A stretch of 64,000 bases of DNA. Source: Yoonia vestfoldensis SKA53. GTDB taxonomy: Bacteria; Pseudomonadota; Alphaproteobacteria; Rhodobacterales; Rhodobacteraceae. The translations under genes were made by a program, and so were the position numbers. Positions 21,244 through 29,428 of this stretch are shown piece by piece. Under the pieces are notes generated by a model. It had not been told where the DNA came from. It was given only the letters and a program-made list of their open reading frames with translations, and ran no database searches. Where the stretch lies: positions 2,150,036 to 2,214,035 of the forward strand of contig NZ_CH672414.1 of NCBI RefSeq assembly GCF_000152785.1, given 5' to 3'. Numbering within the stretch: the first letter of the stretch is position 1; every line of letters begins with the position of its first letter.

Positions 21244-21261
21244 TTACCTCATATTAGGTAA
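21244..21261. promoter_or_regulatory. Perfect inverted repeat between gltD and uppP
   Basis: TTACCT, 6-bp spacer CATATT, then AGGTAA: a perfect 6-bp-arm palindrome in the 215-bp divergent gap between gltD and uppP. The position fits an operator controlling one or both genes. The binding protein is unknown, and chance palindromes of this size do occur. Confidence 0.35.
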
Positions 21262-21340
21262 CATATGGGACCTATATCTTTGCTTCCATCAGATTTTCCT
21301 GAGGCTAGGGTGCAGTGAACGAATCACCGGGGCGGCTTTT

Positions 21341-22144
21341 ATGACGATGTTCCACCTTTTGCTGGTTGCGCTGATCCAGGGCGTGACCGAGTTTTTGCCG
21401 GTTTCGTCGTCGGGCCATCTGATCCTGCTGCCAAGCCTGACAGGGATGGCCGATCAGGGGCTGATCATCGACGTGGCAGCGCACCTTGGCACGCTCACGG
21501 CGGTGATCGTGTATTTCTGGCCCGATGTGCGTCTGGCACTTTCCGGGGCGCTTCGCCTGCTACGCGGCAAGATCGATACACAAGGCGCGTTCTTGGCGCT
21601 ATGCCTGCTGATCGCGACAATCCCCGTCATCATCGCGGGGCTTATTTTGAAAGTGACCGGTTTGGCCGACGCAATGCGCGGGATCGCGGTGATCGGATGG
21701 GCGATGCTGCTTTTCGGGATCGTGCTGTATATCGCCGACCAAAAAGGCGAGACGGTCAAGACCGCCGAACGCTGGACAATGAAAGATGCGGCGGTCATGG
21801 GGCTGTGGCAGGCGGTGGCGTTGATCCCCGGCACGTCACGGTCTGGCATCACGATCACGGCGGCGCGGATGCTGGGCTATGCCCGCCCCGACGCGGCACG
21901 GCTTTCAATGCTGATGTCGATACCGACGATCATCGCCTCTGGCGCATTGCTGAGCCTTGATGTCATTGGCACCGCCACGGCAGCGGACCTGCGCGACATT
22001 GCCATCGTCGCTGTCATGTCTGGTGTTGCTGCTTGGGCGGCACTGGCAATCATGATGCGACTGCTGCGCAGCGTCAGCTATACGCCTTATGTCATCTACC
22101 GCATCGGCCTCGGGATCGTGCTGCTGATGATCGCCTATAGTTAG
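21341..22144 (+). CDS. uppP: Undecaprenyl-diphosphate phosphatase
   Basis: UppP (BacA) dephosphorylates undecaprenyl diphosphate to recycle the lipid carrier for peptidoglycan synthesis; high dosage gives bacitracin resistance. The 267-residue polytopic membrane protein has the two family motifs: [14 protein letters not shown] near the N-terminus and [17 protein letters not shown] in the middle. ATG 21341 begins [13 protein letters not shown]. It ends tail to tail with the next gene, overlapping by four bases. Confidence 0.95.
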   Translation: MTMFHLLLVALIQGVTEFLPVSSSGHLILLPSLTGMADQGLIIDVAAHLGTLTAVIVYFWPDVRLALSGALRLLRGKIDTQGAFLALCLLIATIPVIIAGLILKVTGLADAMRGIAVIGWAMLLFGIVLYIADQKGETVKTAERWTMKDAAVMGLWQAVALIPGTSRSGITITAARMLGYARPDAARLSMLMSIPTIIASGALLSLDVIGTATAADLRDIAIVAVMSGVAAWAALAIMMRLLRSVSYTPYVIYRIGLGIVLLMIAYS

Positions 22145-23121
22145 GAGCGCAGGTTCTTGGCCGATTCCTTGATCGCGTCATATTGGCCCGACGGGCGGAA
22201 CCGCCACAGGTAATCGGGCAGGACAGCCATCATTGCAGTAGGCACGATGCCCAGATCGGCAAAACCCTTGGCCCCGTCGCTGACGACATTGTCCAAGGCA
22301 AGATTTTCGACCTGGTCACGCGTCACAGGCGGCGTCACCAGACCCAGCGATACAATACGCAGAATGTTGAACGCACCCGCCATGATCCGCGCGGCCCAGA
22401 AAGGCATATTCAGGATCATCCGGCGGCGGCGCACCACAGCCAGCATCGTCTGCATCAATTCACGGAAGGTCGCGACATCAGGCCCGCCCAGTTCGTAGAT
22501 GCCACCCGGCACCTCGCCCAGCACGCCCTTGACGGCGGCGGCGGCCACATCATCGACATAGACCGGCTGAAACTGCGTATCGGCACCGATCACCGGCAGA
22601 ACGGGGCCAAGCCGCGTCATGCCTGCGAAACGGTTGAAAAATTGATCCTCGGCCCCGAAAATGATCGACGGGCGCAGGATCATCGCATCCGGCATATGGT
22701 CCAGCACGCCCTGTTCGCCAGCGGCCTTGGTACGGGCATAGGCGCTGACGGATGTGTCACTGGCGCCAATGGCCGAAATCTGCACCATACGCGCCACGCC
22801 CATCTCGGCCGCAATACGCGCAATGCGTGTGGCACCCTCGGCCTGTACGGCGGCAAAGGTGTTCTTGCGCAGCTCGGCCAGAACGCCGACGCAATTGACA
22901 ACAGCATCGGCCCCATGCGTGACAGCCGCCACGCTGGCATCATCGCGGATGTTGCAAAAAACCGGCTCGACCTGACCGACGGCACCATAGGTGCGCACAA
23001 ACATCGCCTCGTTCGTGTTGCGCACGGCGACGCGTACGCGCCAACCGTTTTGCGCCATGCGGCGGGCGATGTAACGCCCGACAAAACCGGATCCGCCGAA
23101 AATGGTGACAAGCTTTGACAT
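22141..23121 (-). CDS. NDUFA9-like NAD(P)-binding protein
   Basis: The protein has 326 residues of atypical SDR fold, opening with the dinucleotide motif [20 protein letters not shown] and lacking an obvious YxxxK pair. It resembles the complex I assembly/accessory NDUFA9-like group common in alphaproteobacteria ([32 protein letters not shown]). It probably binds NADPH without a classical dehydrogenase role, perhaps associated with respiratory complex I. The gene is a single unit; its start is about 150 bp before the tRNA-Leu. Confidence 0.82.
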   Translation of the reverse strand: MSKLVTIFGGSGFVGRYIARRMAQNGWRVRVAVRNTNEAMFVRTYGAVGQVEPVFCNIRDDASVAAVTHGADAVVNCVGVLAELRKNTFAAVQAEGATRIARIAAEMGVARMVQISAIGASDTSVSAYARTKAAGEQGVLDHMPDAMILRPSIIFGAEDQFFNRFAGMTRLGPVLPVIGADTQFQPVYVDDVAAAAVKGVLGEVPGGIYELGGPDVATFRELMQTMLAVVRRRRMILNMPFWAARIMAGAFNILRIVSLGLVTPPVTRDQVENLALDNVVSDGAKGFADLGIVPTAMMAVLPDYLWRFRPSGQYDAIKESAKNLRS

Positions 23122-23227
23122 AAGACAGCCTTTGTTCCCGTTCGCCCTCGTTTACCGCCCCGACCGGTGCCAGACAAGGCGCAATCAGGCGCTGTGAAAG
23201 ATCCGACTGATTTCAGATCGAAAGCCG

Positions 23228-23256
23228 TTGACACGCCCGCGCCGCAGGCTTATTGC
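23228..23256 (+). promoter_or_regulatory. Sigma70-type promoter of tRNA-Leu
   Basis: TTGACA at 23228-23233 and TATTGC at 23251-23256, separated by 17 bp and placed 15 bp before the tRNA 5' end. The -35 hexamer is a perfect match to consensus and the -10 is partial. Confidence 0.6.
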
Positions 23257-23271
23257 CCCGTCAGCACACCT

Positions 23272-23358
23272 GCCCAGGTGGCGGAATTGGTAGACGCGCT
23301 AGCTTCAGGTGCTAGTATTGGCAACGATGTGGAGGTTCGAGTCCTCTCCTGGGCACCA
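23272..23358 (+). tRNA. tRNA-Leu (anticodon CAG)
   Basis: The sequence folds as a class II tRNA of 87 nt. The acceptor stem GCCCAGG (23272-23278) pairs with CCTGGGC (23348-23354), followed by discriminator A and an encoded CCA (23356-23358). The anticodon stem CTAGC/GCTAG encloses the loop TTCAGGT, giving anticodon CAG. A variable arm and the T arm with GGTTCGAGTCC are present. It decodes CUG. Its 3' end is the attachment site of the adjacent mobile element. Confidence 0.97.
23343..23358 (+). repeat. Attachment-site core at tRNA-Leu 3' end (attL of island 1)
   Basis: CCTCTCCTGGGCACCA, the T-arm/acceptor end of the tRNA, is repeated exactly at 55244-55259. In both places the same integrase-bearing element follows without a gap. 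Integration into a tRNA 3' end with preservation of the tRNA is the classic behaviour of tyrosine-recombinase islands. Confidence 0.8.
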
Positions 23359-23415
23359 GAACCTCCCCGATATCTCCAAGAAAACCAACAATAACTTAGT
23401 GTTTAGTGTTTTTCT

Positions 23416-23444
23416 GGACCATTTTCGGGACCGCTTTTGGGACC
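23416..23444 (+). repeat. Three GGACC repeats with exact 12-bp period, attL side
   Basis: GGACC occurs at 23416, 23428 and 23440, each separated by 7 bp rich in T (attttcg, gcttttg). They lie between the attachment core and the integrase start. Short direct repeats beside an att core are typical arm-type integrase binding sites. The same triplet is at 55317-55345 in the second copy. Confidence 0.55.
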
Positions 23445-23532
23445 ACTTGTGTCGATTTCGGGCTGTGATTTGTCAGGTCTGGCGGGTCGATTTAGGTTGC
23501 ACCGCGTGATCCTGCGGCTGAGATTACTCAGC

Positions 23533-24829
23533 ATGGACCAGAAGATGCCCTTGAAGCTGCCTCGCTACGTGTTCCGCCGCGCCAATGGCTCGTACCGGTA
23601 TAAGCGCAACGTGCCCAAGGCGCTGCGTGAAGTAATTCCCAAAGCAACCGTGTACCGCCAACTCGGAGAAAGCTACGATGAGGCGATCCGAAGGCTTCCG
23701 GTCGTTCATGCTGAGATAGAAGCGCTGTTCGACCAGGAGCGTAACACACCCAGCAGTGTGAGGGCCAAGTCCCTGGTGCGTGAGCACTTGGGAGCCTGGC
23801 ATGCCGACGTGTTTGCGGAAGGTGTGGTTGAACCGGAATGGGACATCACAGACGACTTCCGGGAGCTGGCTGCGGAACTTGAGGGCAGCACACCGGCTGA
23901 CGTGGTCCGCCAGGTTGGCAGCGCCAGGTTGAAGCCAGAGCCGATGACCCTGCACAGGGTGCTGACAGAATACTGTGCCTACAAGTGCGACGGCAGTGTA
24001 GAGCACACAGACCTCAAGACCCGCATTGAGCGCATCAGGAAGGACCTGGTCATTGTGCTTGGCAAGAACAGGGTGGAGTGGACACCGCTGGCCGACATCA
24101 ACCGTGCTGATGCCAACACGTTCCGGGACTACCTGCTGAACCGCATGGCACCAAACTCAGTTCTACGTACCCTTGGGGTCATCAAGGCTGCCATGAACCA
24201 CGTGATCATCGAGAACGATCTCGAGCAGCGCAACGTGTTCCAAGGCATCAAGATCAAAGGTGCGGGGGCGAGCAAGGATGACCGCCTGCCCATGAGCGAT
24301 GCCCAGCTGGAAGCCCTGCTGCAGAGTATCAAAGCAACCCCGAGCCTATGCCCTGCTTATCACCCTCGCAGACAGCGGCGCCCGCCTTGCAGAAATCGTC
24401 GGGCTCGAGGCAAACGACATCGACCACGAGGCTGGCTGCCTGCACATCCGCCACAACACGCTCCGCCGCCTGAAGACCAAAACGTCAGAACGCACGATCC
24501 CGCTGTCCCCCAGAGCCATAGCGTGCCTCAAGCACCAGCAAGCGCAGGCCCTCGGCACAGACCCCATCTTCCCACAATATGCCCGACCAAGGGGGAGTGA
24601 TGCGGCGTCCGCCATGCTGATGAAGCGGCTAAGGACACAGATCAGTGATCCCAAGGTGACTATCCACTCGCTCCGCCACCGGATGAAGGACAAGCTGCGC
24701 AATACTGGCTGTCCTGAGGCCATCTCCCTGGCCATCCTGGGTCACAGCACCAACACCGTCGCTGCGAACTATGGCTCAGGCTATGCCCTAGAGGTCATGC
24801 GGGAGCAGATGGAGCGGGTGTGGGGATAA
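23533..24829 (+). pseudogene. Tyrosine recombinase 1 (copy A), frameshifted
   Basis: The N-terminal frame from ATG 23533 (MDQKMPLKLPRYVFRRANGS) has a DUF6538-like head and a SAM-like core-binding domain up to QLEALL near 24320. The catalytic domain continues in the +1 frame: SGARLAEIVGLEANDI (first Arg), HSLRHRMKDK (HxxR), GHSTNTVAANYGSGY (His and Tyr), ending at TAA 24827-24829. Joining them needs a frame change near 24320-24340. Compared with copy B, copy A lacks one C in CTGC(C)AGAG. Both copies carry four Cs where five would restore the frame. It would be a site-specific integrase for the tRNA-Leu 3' end. Its stop overlaps the next gene (TAATG). It may be inactive unless ribosomal frameshifting rescues it. 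Confidence 0.8.
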
Positions 24830-26139
24830 TGCAGAGGCACGAGGATATTTTATCACCTGAGAAAGCCCGAGCGTTTAACCCGTTCCTGTGTGCAATCTCC
24901 GATAAGCTGAAGGCGCTTATCGTAGAAGTGCAAAAACAAGTGAGCGGCTATGAAGCTTATTACAAGACCCGCGAACGCGTGCGTAGACCAGCAGATCAGA
25001 TCACCTTTGAGCGAACAATTGAGGCGATCCTGTGTGACCTTTGTGCCGTTACGCTTGAGCCGCAGCACAACAGCCTACACCTCCCGCTGAGTAACAAAAT
25101 CCTGCGAGCGAAGTCGCGGTACAAAGGCATCGCCCTTGGCAAAACCCTCCCAGACATTCTGAACATACTGTCAGCACCCGAGATGGACTTCGTTGTTGTC
25201 GAGAAAGGCCATAGCAACTTCAAGATTGTCGATGAAGATCTGAACATGGCCTTTGCGGGGGGACGACAAACCATCCTGAGGGCAGGACAAAAACTGCTCT
25301 CACGCATAGAGCGCTTTGAGATCACAAAGGATGACCTAGGCCATGCGTCCGAGGAAGAGGTGTTGGTGCTCCGTGCGCCCAAGCGTCATGCGGCCAGCAT
25401 TGCAGAGTATGAGGAATATGAGGACAATCAGGCGACCTTAGGTCTGCGCAGGCAAATGACCGGTATCAATGCGTGGCTAGGGGCTGCGGACATCAGCTGC
25501 AGTTACCCAGACGCGAATGCTGCGCAGCGCCGCCTCCGCCGCATCTTCAATAACTCGGACTTTGCGCAGGGGGGCAGGCTTTATGGTGGGTTCTGGCAGT
25601 CGATGTCCTCAGATGAACGACAAGAGCATATCAGCATCAATCAGGATGCTGTGGTGGAGTGTGACTACGGCCAGATGAACATCTTGCTGTTGTATGCGGT
25701 CGCGGCAGCACAAGACCACCTGCCTCCAGGTGACCTCTACGACCTGTCGGAATATGGTATCCCAGTGAGCTGTCGTCCGGGCATCAAGAAGGTGATGCAA
25801 ACGGTCATCAACAGCACGGTACTGCCCAGACGACTACCAAAGAGGTCTCGCAAGCACTTCCCTCCAAGGATCAGCCTCGGGGACATCCTCGCAGCCATCC
25901 AGGAGAAGCACCCAATGATCTTCCCGCTAATGACCTCAGGGATAGGCATGCAGCTGTTCCGCACAGAAGCCGATATCCTTGTAGATGTCCTCGAAGCTCT
26001 CAGGTCGAAAGGTATCGTCGCCCTCCCCGTCCATGATGCTGTTATTGTTGCTGATGAAGACAAAGACACAACACGGACGATCATGAAGGCAGTCTTCAAG
26101 GATCACACAGGGATCACCCCTCAGGTCACCCTAGGGTAG
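24829..26139 (+). CDS. Family-A DNA-polymerase-like palm-domain protein (copy A)
   Basis: The protein has 436 residues from the ATG that overlaps the integrase stop. The N-terminal 200 residues are unrecognised. From there the order RIFNNSDFAQGGRLYGGFWQ, then CDYGQMNILLLYA (motif A-like, Asp279), then RPGIKKVMQTVINS (motif B-like), then LPVHDAVIVADED (motif C-like, His402-Asp403) follows the palm of family A polymerases (T7/Pol I type). No exonuclease domain is seen. Proteins with this palm signature occur as hypothetical genes in mobile elements, and polymerase activity is inference. The position between integrase and an SF3 helicase suggests it replicates the excised element. Copy B carries a frameshift in the same gene, so this is the only intact copy in the window. 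Confidence 0.6.
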   Translation: MQRHEDILSPEKARAFNPFLCAISDKLKALIVEVQKQVSGYEAYYKTRERVRRPADQITFERTIEAILCDLCAVTLEPQHNSLHLPLSNKILRAKSRYKGIALGKTLPDILNILSAPEMDFVVVEKGHSNFKIVDEDLNMAFAGGRQTILRAGQKLLSRIERFEITKDDLGHASEEEVLVLRAPKRHAASIAEYEEYEDNQATLGLRRQMTGINAWLGAADISCSYPDANAAQRRLRRIFNNSDFAQGGRLYGGFWQSMSSDERQEHISINQDAVVECDYGQMNILLLYAVAAAQDHLPPGDLYDLSEYGIPVSCRPGIKKVMQTVINSTVLPRRLPKRSRKHFPPRISLGDILAAIQEKHPMIFPLMTSGIGMQLFRTEADILVDVLEALRSKGIVALPVHDAVIVADEDKDTTRTIMKAVFKDHTGITPQVTLG

Positions 26140-26594
26140 GACCCTGGGGGTTAGGTATGTTTGTGATGAACAACATAAGAACAATAACACCCTAAAGGGA
26201 CCCTCTAAGGCTCCTCATATAGGGGACCCGTATGGCAGGCCATGTCAGATGCTCCACAGTAACAGATCCGAAAATCTGACTAGACCACTATCATGCTTGC
26301 CCCATGCACGACGCGATAGATGTCTAGTTTGAGGGCTAGAACTATCAGCAGGGATACCACAGCAACGCCACAAAGCCCCTCGAAAGAGCGAAATAGGGAC
26401 ATCAAAACGATCATGATCTCGAGTTCCAGATCCAGGGCGTCAACATAGCTCATGGAATACGTCTAATGTTCCGCCGTCATAAGAAAGTTAGAACATGAAC
26501 GCTTGGCGTTTGAACGGATTTGACGTTAGGCTAAAATGACCAGCAGGGGTTGCAAAAATCTCTGTACTAGAGGCCGCATGAAAGAGCAGAGCTT
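26140..26594. other. Non-coding spacer between polymerase-like gene and helicase (copy A)
   Basis: These 455 bp hold no convincing gene on the plus strand. The first 100 bp are shared with copy B and contain GGACC-type motifs at 26139, 26198 and 26224. From 26240 the sequence is unique to copy A. An inverted repeat AACGC-TTG-GCGTT lies at 26498-26510, followed by further AACG/ACGTT words. This is a possible origin or promoter region for the helicase gene. A 57-codon minus-strand reading frame lies inside (listed separately). Confidence 0.5.
26280..26453 (-). CDS. Possible 57-residue single-helix membrane protein
   Basis: An ATG at 26453 opens a frame ending in TAG at 26280-26282. It encodes an acidic head (MSYVDALDLELE), a hydrophobic helix around GVAVVSLLIVLALKL and a short basic tail. 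No clear ribosome site precedes it, and no homologue is recognised. It lies only in copy A's variable segment, antisense to the replication genes. The continuous membrane helix is the only support; it may be chance. Confidence 0.25.
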   Translation of the reverse strand: MSYVDALDLELEIMIVLMSLFRSFEGLCGVAVVSLLIVLALKLDIYRVVHGASMIVV

Positions 26595-28154
26595 TTGTCG
26601 AAAGAATTTGACCCCTTACCGGACACAAGTGCCGAGCGCGACATCGAACGGCATGAAAGGCGATCCGCACAAGGTCTCGATTATTTTCCTTTCAAAGACG
26701 GTCTCGGTCGCTTCTATAAACTCGGACCTGAGGTTCAATATACAAGAGACGATGCTGACGAAGTGCTACGTATCGTATCCTCTTGGTACGTGAAAAAGAA
26801 CAATGCTTATTATGACGTAGAAAACCTGCAGGTGAAGTATCAGCCGCATGATATTAAGCAAGTGATTGTGCAACGAATGGTCGAAACCTTCCCGTTATGG
26901 CAATTAAGTGATCAAGGGTGGCGAGATTTTTTTAAAATACTCCTTGATCCACCGGTAAACAAGTTAAACCCGGAGCGCAGCATTGCTGTTTGGTCAGGAA
27001 AACAGGTATTTATTCCGCAAAACGATCAAAAAGTCATATTTGAAAAGGGAACAGCTACGATCAATACTTGGTCGCGTCCCATCTATCGCAAAACGGTTGG
27101 GGTTGAAGCTTCTGCGTTCAATGATTTCATCGAATATGTAATTCCCAACGATGCAGAACGAGACGTTTTTCTAGACTGGTTGGTTTGGGTTCTGCGGTAT
27201 GAAGCCCAAAAGCCGGCATGGGCCATCATGCTTTATTCAGAAAAGCAAGGTACGGGTAAATCTACACTAGCTGAAGTTTTAATAGAACTATTCGGAAGAC
27301 TAAATACTGGGCGCGTCAACGGCGTTAACAAACTTATTGGTCGCTTCAATAAAGAGGTCCTAGAAAATAAATTGGTTATTGTTGAAGAGGTCGAGGTCAA
27401 ACGCGGCTCACCCCAAGCAAATGCGATTAAAAGCTTGGTGACTGAAGATAGCATAATGGTCGAGGCCAAGCTCATGCCTGTCTATGTCCAGCAGATCCAC
27501 TGTGCCTTCCTTATGACCACAAACCACTTACCTCTTTGGCTAGAAGAATCCGATCGGAGGTTTTTCATTCTGAACTTTGATCACCATGGCTATGCTAATG
27601 GCGGTAAGGACTACAACAGATTTACCAAACTAGTGGGCGCGGTAAAGCTTCAAATCAAAAAACCAGAAGGGGTAAAGGGTATCTATGATCAACTGATGCG
27701 CCGCGATGTACCACAAGATTTTGGGCTTAAAGTAGACATTACAAAACATCGCACTGACATCATGGAGAGATTACAGGATCTCGCACCTGACGCTGCTAAG
27801 CAAGTGCTAGAGGAAACGCTAAAAGATAAAAACATTGTCTTCGTGCCAATGAAGTTAGCCCATCAACTTATTAATAAAATTACACCTAGAGAGATAAATG
27901 CTCAAACACATATTTTCAGCGAGCTAGGCTGGCGAAAGGGGAAGTTTGCCTGGGATGGCGGGCCACAAAACCGTGCTTGGTATCTGGTATTGGATGAAGA
28001 CAAACTGCCTAACCGTGGTAAAGTATATACTCGGAATATGACAAGTCCTAAATGTGATTTTGGCTGGTCGACTATGGCATCTCAGGTGGATGCGGTGCGT
28101 ACCATTTTACGGTTAGAAGAAAAAAACAAAAGTGAAGAATTCTTGAGAGTATAA
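26595..28154 (+). CDS. SF3/DUF5906-type replicative helicase (copy A allele)
   Basis: The 519-residue protein starts at TTG 26595. The C-terminal half is an AAA+ superfamily-3 type helicase as in primase-helicases of phages and plasmids: Walker A EKQGTGKST (residues 216-224), Walker B VIVEEV (261-266), motif C FLMTTNH (305-311) and an arginine finger in ESDRRFFIL (Arg321). The N-terminal 200 residues have no obvious primase motif. It is the counterpart of the 623-residue protein at 58194-60065, alike around the Walker motifs but divergent elsewhere. The gene is AT-richer than its neighbours, suggesting a different source. It probably unwinds the element's origin. The TTG start is uncertain. 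Confidence 0.8.
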   Translation: MSKEFDPLPDTSAERDIERHERRSAQGLDYFPFKDGLGRFYKLGPEVQYTRDDADEVLRIVSSWYVKKNNAYYDVENLQVKYQPHDIKQVIVQRMVETFPLWQLSDQGWRDFFKILLDPPVNKLNPERSIAVWSGKQVFIPQNDQKVIFEKGTATINTWSRPIYRKTVGVEASAFNDFIEYVIPNDAERDVFLDWLVWVLRYEAQKPAWAIMLYSEKQGTGKSTLAEVLIELFGRLNTGRVNGVNKLIGRFNKEVLENKLVIVEEVEVKRGSPQANAIKSLVTEDSIMVEAKLMPVYVQQIHCAFLMTTNHLPLWLEESDRRFFILNFDHHGYANGGKDYNRFTKLVGAVKLQIKKPEGVKGIYDQLMRRDVPQDFGLKVDITKHRTDIMERLQDLAPDAAKQVLEETLKDKNIVFVPMKLAHQLINKITPREINAQTHIFSELGWRKGKFAWDGGPQNRAWYLVLDEDKLPNRGKVYTRNMTSPKCDFGWSTMASQVDAVRTILRLEEKNKSEEFLRV

Positions 28155-28159
28155 GAGGA

Positions 28160-28768
28160 GTGATACGCATAAATGAGAACACGATTGACGACTGGCTGCT
28201 CAGTGCTCAAAGAAAATTAGAGTACTGGGAGCCCGATATATTTTTTGAAGAACTTCGCACTCCCCGACGCGACGCCTATGCGTCAACATTTCAGCGACCG
28301 GAAGCGGCTCTAGAGTTAATAAAAGATAAGCTTGAAGCTGCAAAGGTTCGCGCACCGAGGCCCTTCCATATAATGAACATTGAGGCGCCTGGAGGGTGTT
28401 GGGAGTTGGGCACACAAATCAGCCCTGATTTAACTACATTTATGGCGCCTAATGGGCATAAAATAGACACCGAGACATATAGGTTCGTTTACCTTCTATG
28501 CCATGCAATTGTGGTCGATGAGCACGATGTTGTTCGCCACCAATGCAACAATCGAGCATGTATACGACCAGATCATTTACTCTTGGGCACACAGGCGCAG
28601 AATGTTCTGGACGAAGATCGGCGTAAATATGCTGGGCATACATCTCAGGGACGCGGCCAAGCCTTAGATGCCCAGGTCAAAAAGCACTTGCAGCGTCGAC
28701 CTGATCCTTTCGTGGTTGAGCCACTGGCCCACGATGAGACCACAAAGCCCTCAGACCAGTGGGATTAG
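28160..28768 (+). CDS. HNH endonuclease-like protein (copy A allele)
   Basis: About 202 residues, read from a GTG at 28160 just after the helicase stop. The ribosome site AGAGGAG overlaps the start closely, so the start is uncertain. The C-terminal half has the HNH_3/zinc-loop pattern seen in phage homing-type endonucleases: GCWELG, then HAIVV, then VRHQCNNRACIRPDHLLLGT followed by N and D (QNVLDEDR). The N-terminal half is unrecognised. It follows the helicase in both copies, with only the zinc-loop region clearly alike. A nicking role in origin processing or a selfish cleavage role are both possible. Confidence 0.7.
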   Translation: MIRINENTIDDWLLSAQRKLEYWEPDIFFEELRTPRRDAYASTFQRPEAALELIKDKLEAAKVRAPRPFHIMNIEAPGGCWELGTQISPDLTTFMAPNGHKIDTETYRFVYLLCHAIVVDEHDVVRHQCNNRACIRPDHLLLGTQAQNVLDEDRRKYAGHTSQGRGQALDAQVKKHLQRRPDPFVVEPLAHDETTKPSDQWD

Positions 28769-28900
28769 ATCAACCAGAAATCTGTCTGATGTGGATGTTG
28801 TCTACTTGTCTGTCTGTCTAGTTTGTACTGGTCTCCGTCCCCCCAGGAACTGAGCAAACCTGGGCATCTATGATGATACCAATCATCATGGAGAACGATC

Positions 28901-29137
28901 ATGTTTACGACCTTCACGGCCCTTGCGCTTGCAGGGGGCGGGCTTCGGCTTGTCTTGCAGTGGCAGCTGAAACGCCGATGGCAGATAGCTCTGAGTGTAC
29001 CCCAAGCTCTGGCTGGGGCTCTCGTGGTTCTGGCAGGCCTGCCCGAGTTCCTCAAACCCATCCCCTTCCCTATCCCACTCGGCCTCACGCTTGGCCTGCT
29101 GTTGCCTGACCTTGTGCTGACGCGGAGGGGGTTATGA
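28901..29137 (+). CDS. Small two-helix membrane protein (copy A)
   Basis: The protein has 78 residues: MFTTFTALALAGGGLRLVLQ opens a short first helix, and a second hydrophobic stretch follows (ALAGALVVLAGL, then PLGLTLGLLLPDLVL). GGAGAACGATC precedes the ATG, a good ribosome site. Its stop overlaps the next start (TTATGA). It is identical in copy B. No family is recognised. It is encoded ahead of recombinase 2 in a tight three- to four-gene unit, so it may belong to the element's transfer or maintenance functions. Confidence 0.65.
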   Translation: MFTTFTALALAGGGLRLVLQWQLKRRWQIALSVPQALAGALVVLAGLPEFLKPIPFPIPLGLTLGLLLPDLVLTRRGL

Positions 29138-29328
29138 CAGACTGGCAGCTCAAAGAGGACGACGTGGTTGTCCTACGCCCCCTCGATGACATCCCCGAGC
29201 ACCTATTCCGGGTCTTGGACGTCTATGACGACTGCATCACCGGCTACTCGCTGACAGGACCTCTCGAAGGGATCTACGGCGAACCCGGTCTAGAGCTGAT
29301 CCTGCGGGTCCACTCGCGCAGCACCTGA
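29134..29328 (+). CDS. Small acidic protein (copy A)
   Basis: The protein has 64 residues, soluble and acidic (KEDDVVVLRPLDDIPEHL), probably a small beta-barrel (FRVLDVYDDCITGYSL). Its ATG overlaps the stop of the membrane protein gene, so they are translated together. It is identical in copy B. No family is recognised. A 100-bp gap separates it from recombinase 2. Confidence 0.6.
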   Translation: MTDWQLKEDDVVVLRPLDDIPEHLFRVLDVYDDCITGYSLTGPLEGIYGEPGLELILRVHSRST

Positions 29329-29428
29329 GGCAATCAGGGAAGGGGTTAAACCCTGACCCCTGTTGATCCCACTCACAAAAACCCAATCACACCATCAAAC
29401 TGGGGCTATTGCCCCGCTAGGAGACATC

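Noticed and set aside
24299..24829. A separate short integrase gene starting at 24299
   Set aside because: It is the catalytic half of recombinase 1 read in the shifted frame; the apparent ATG falls inside the core-binding domain coding region.
26536..26793. 85-codon plus-strand frame upstream of and into the helicase gene
   Set aside because: It overlaps the helicase N-terminus out of frame and shows no recognisable protein pattern.
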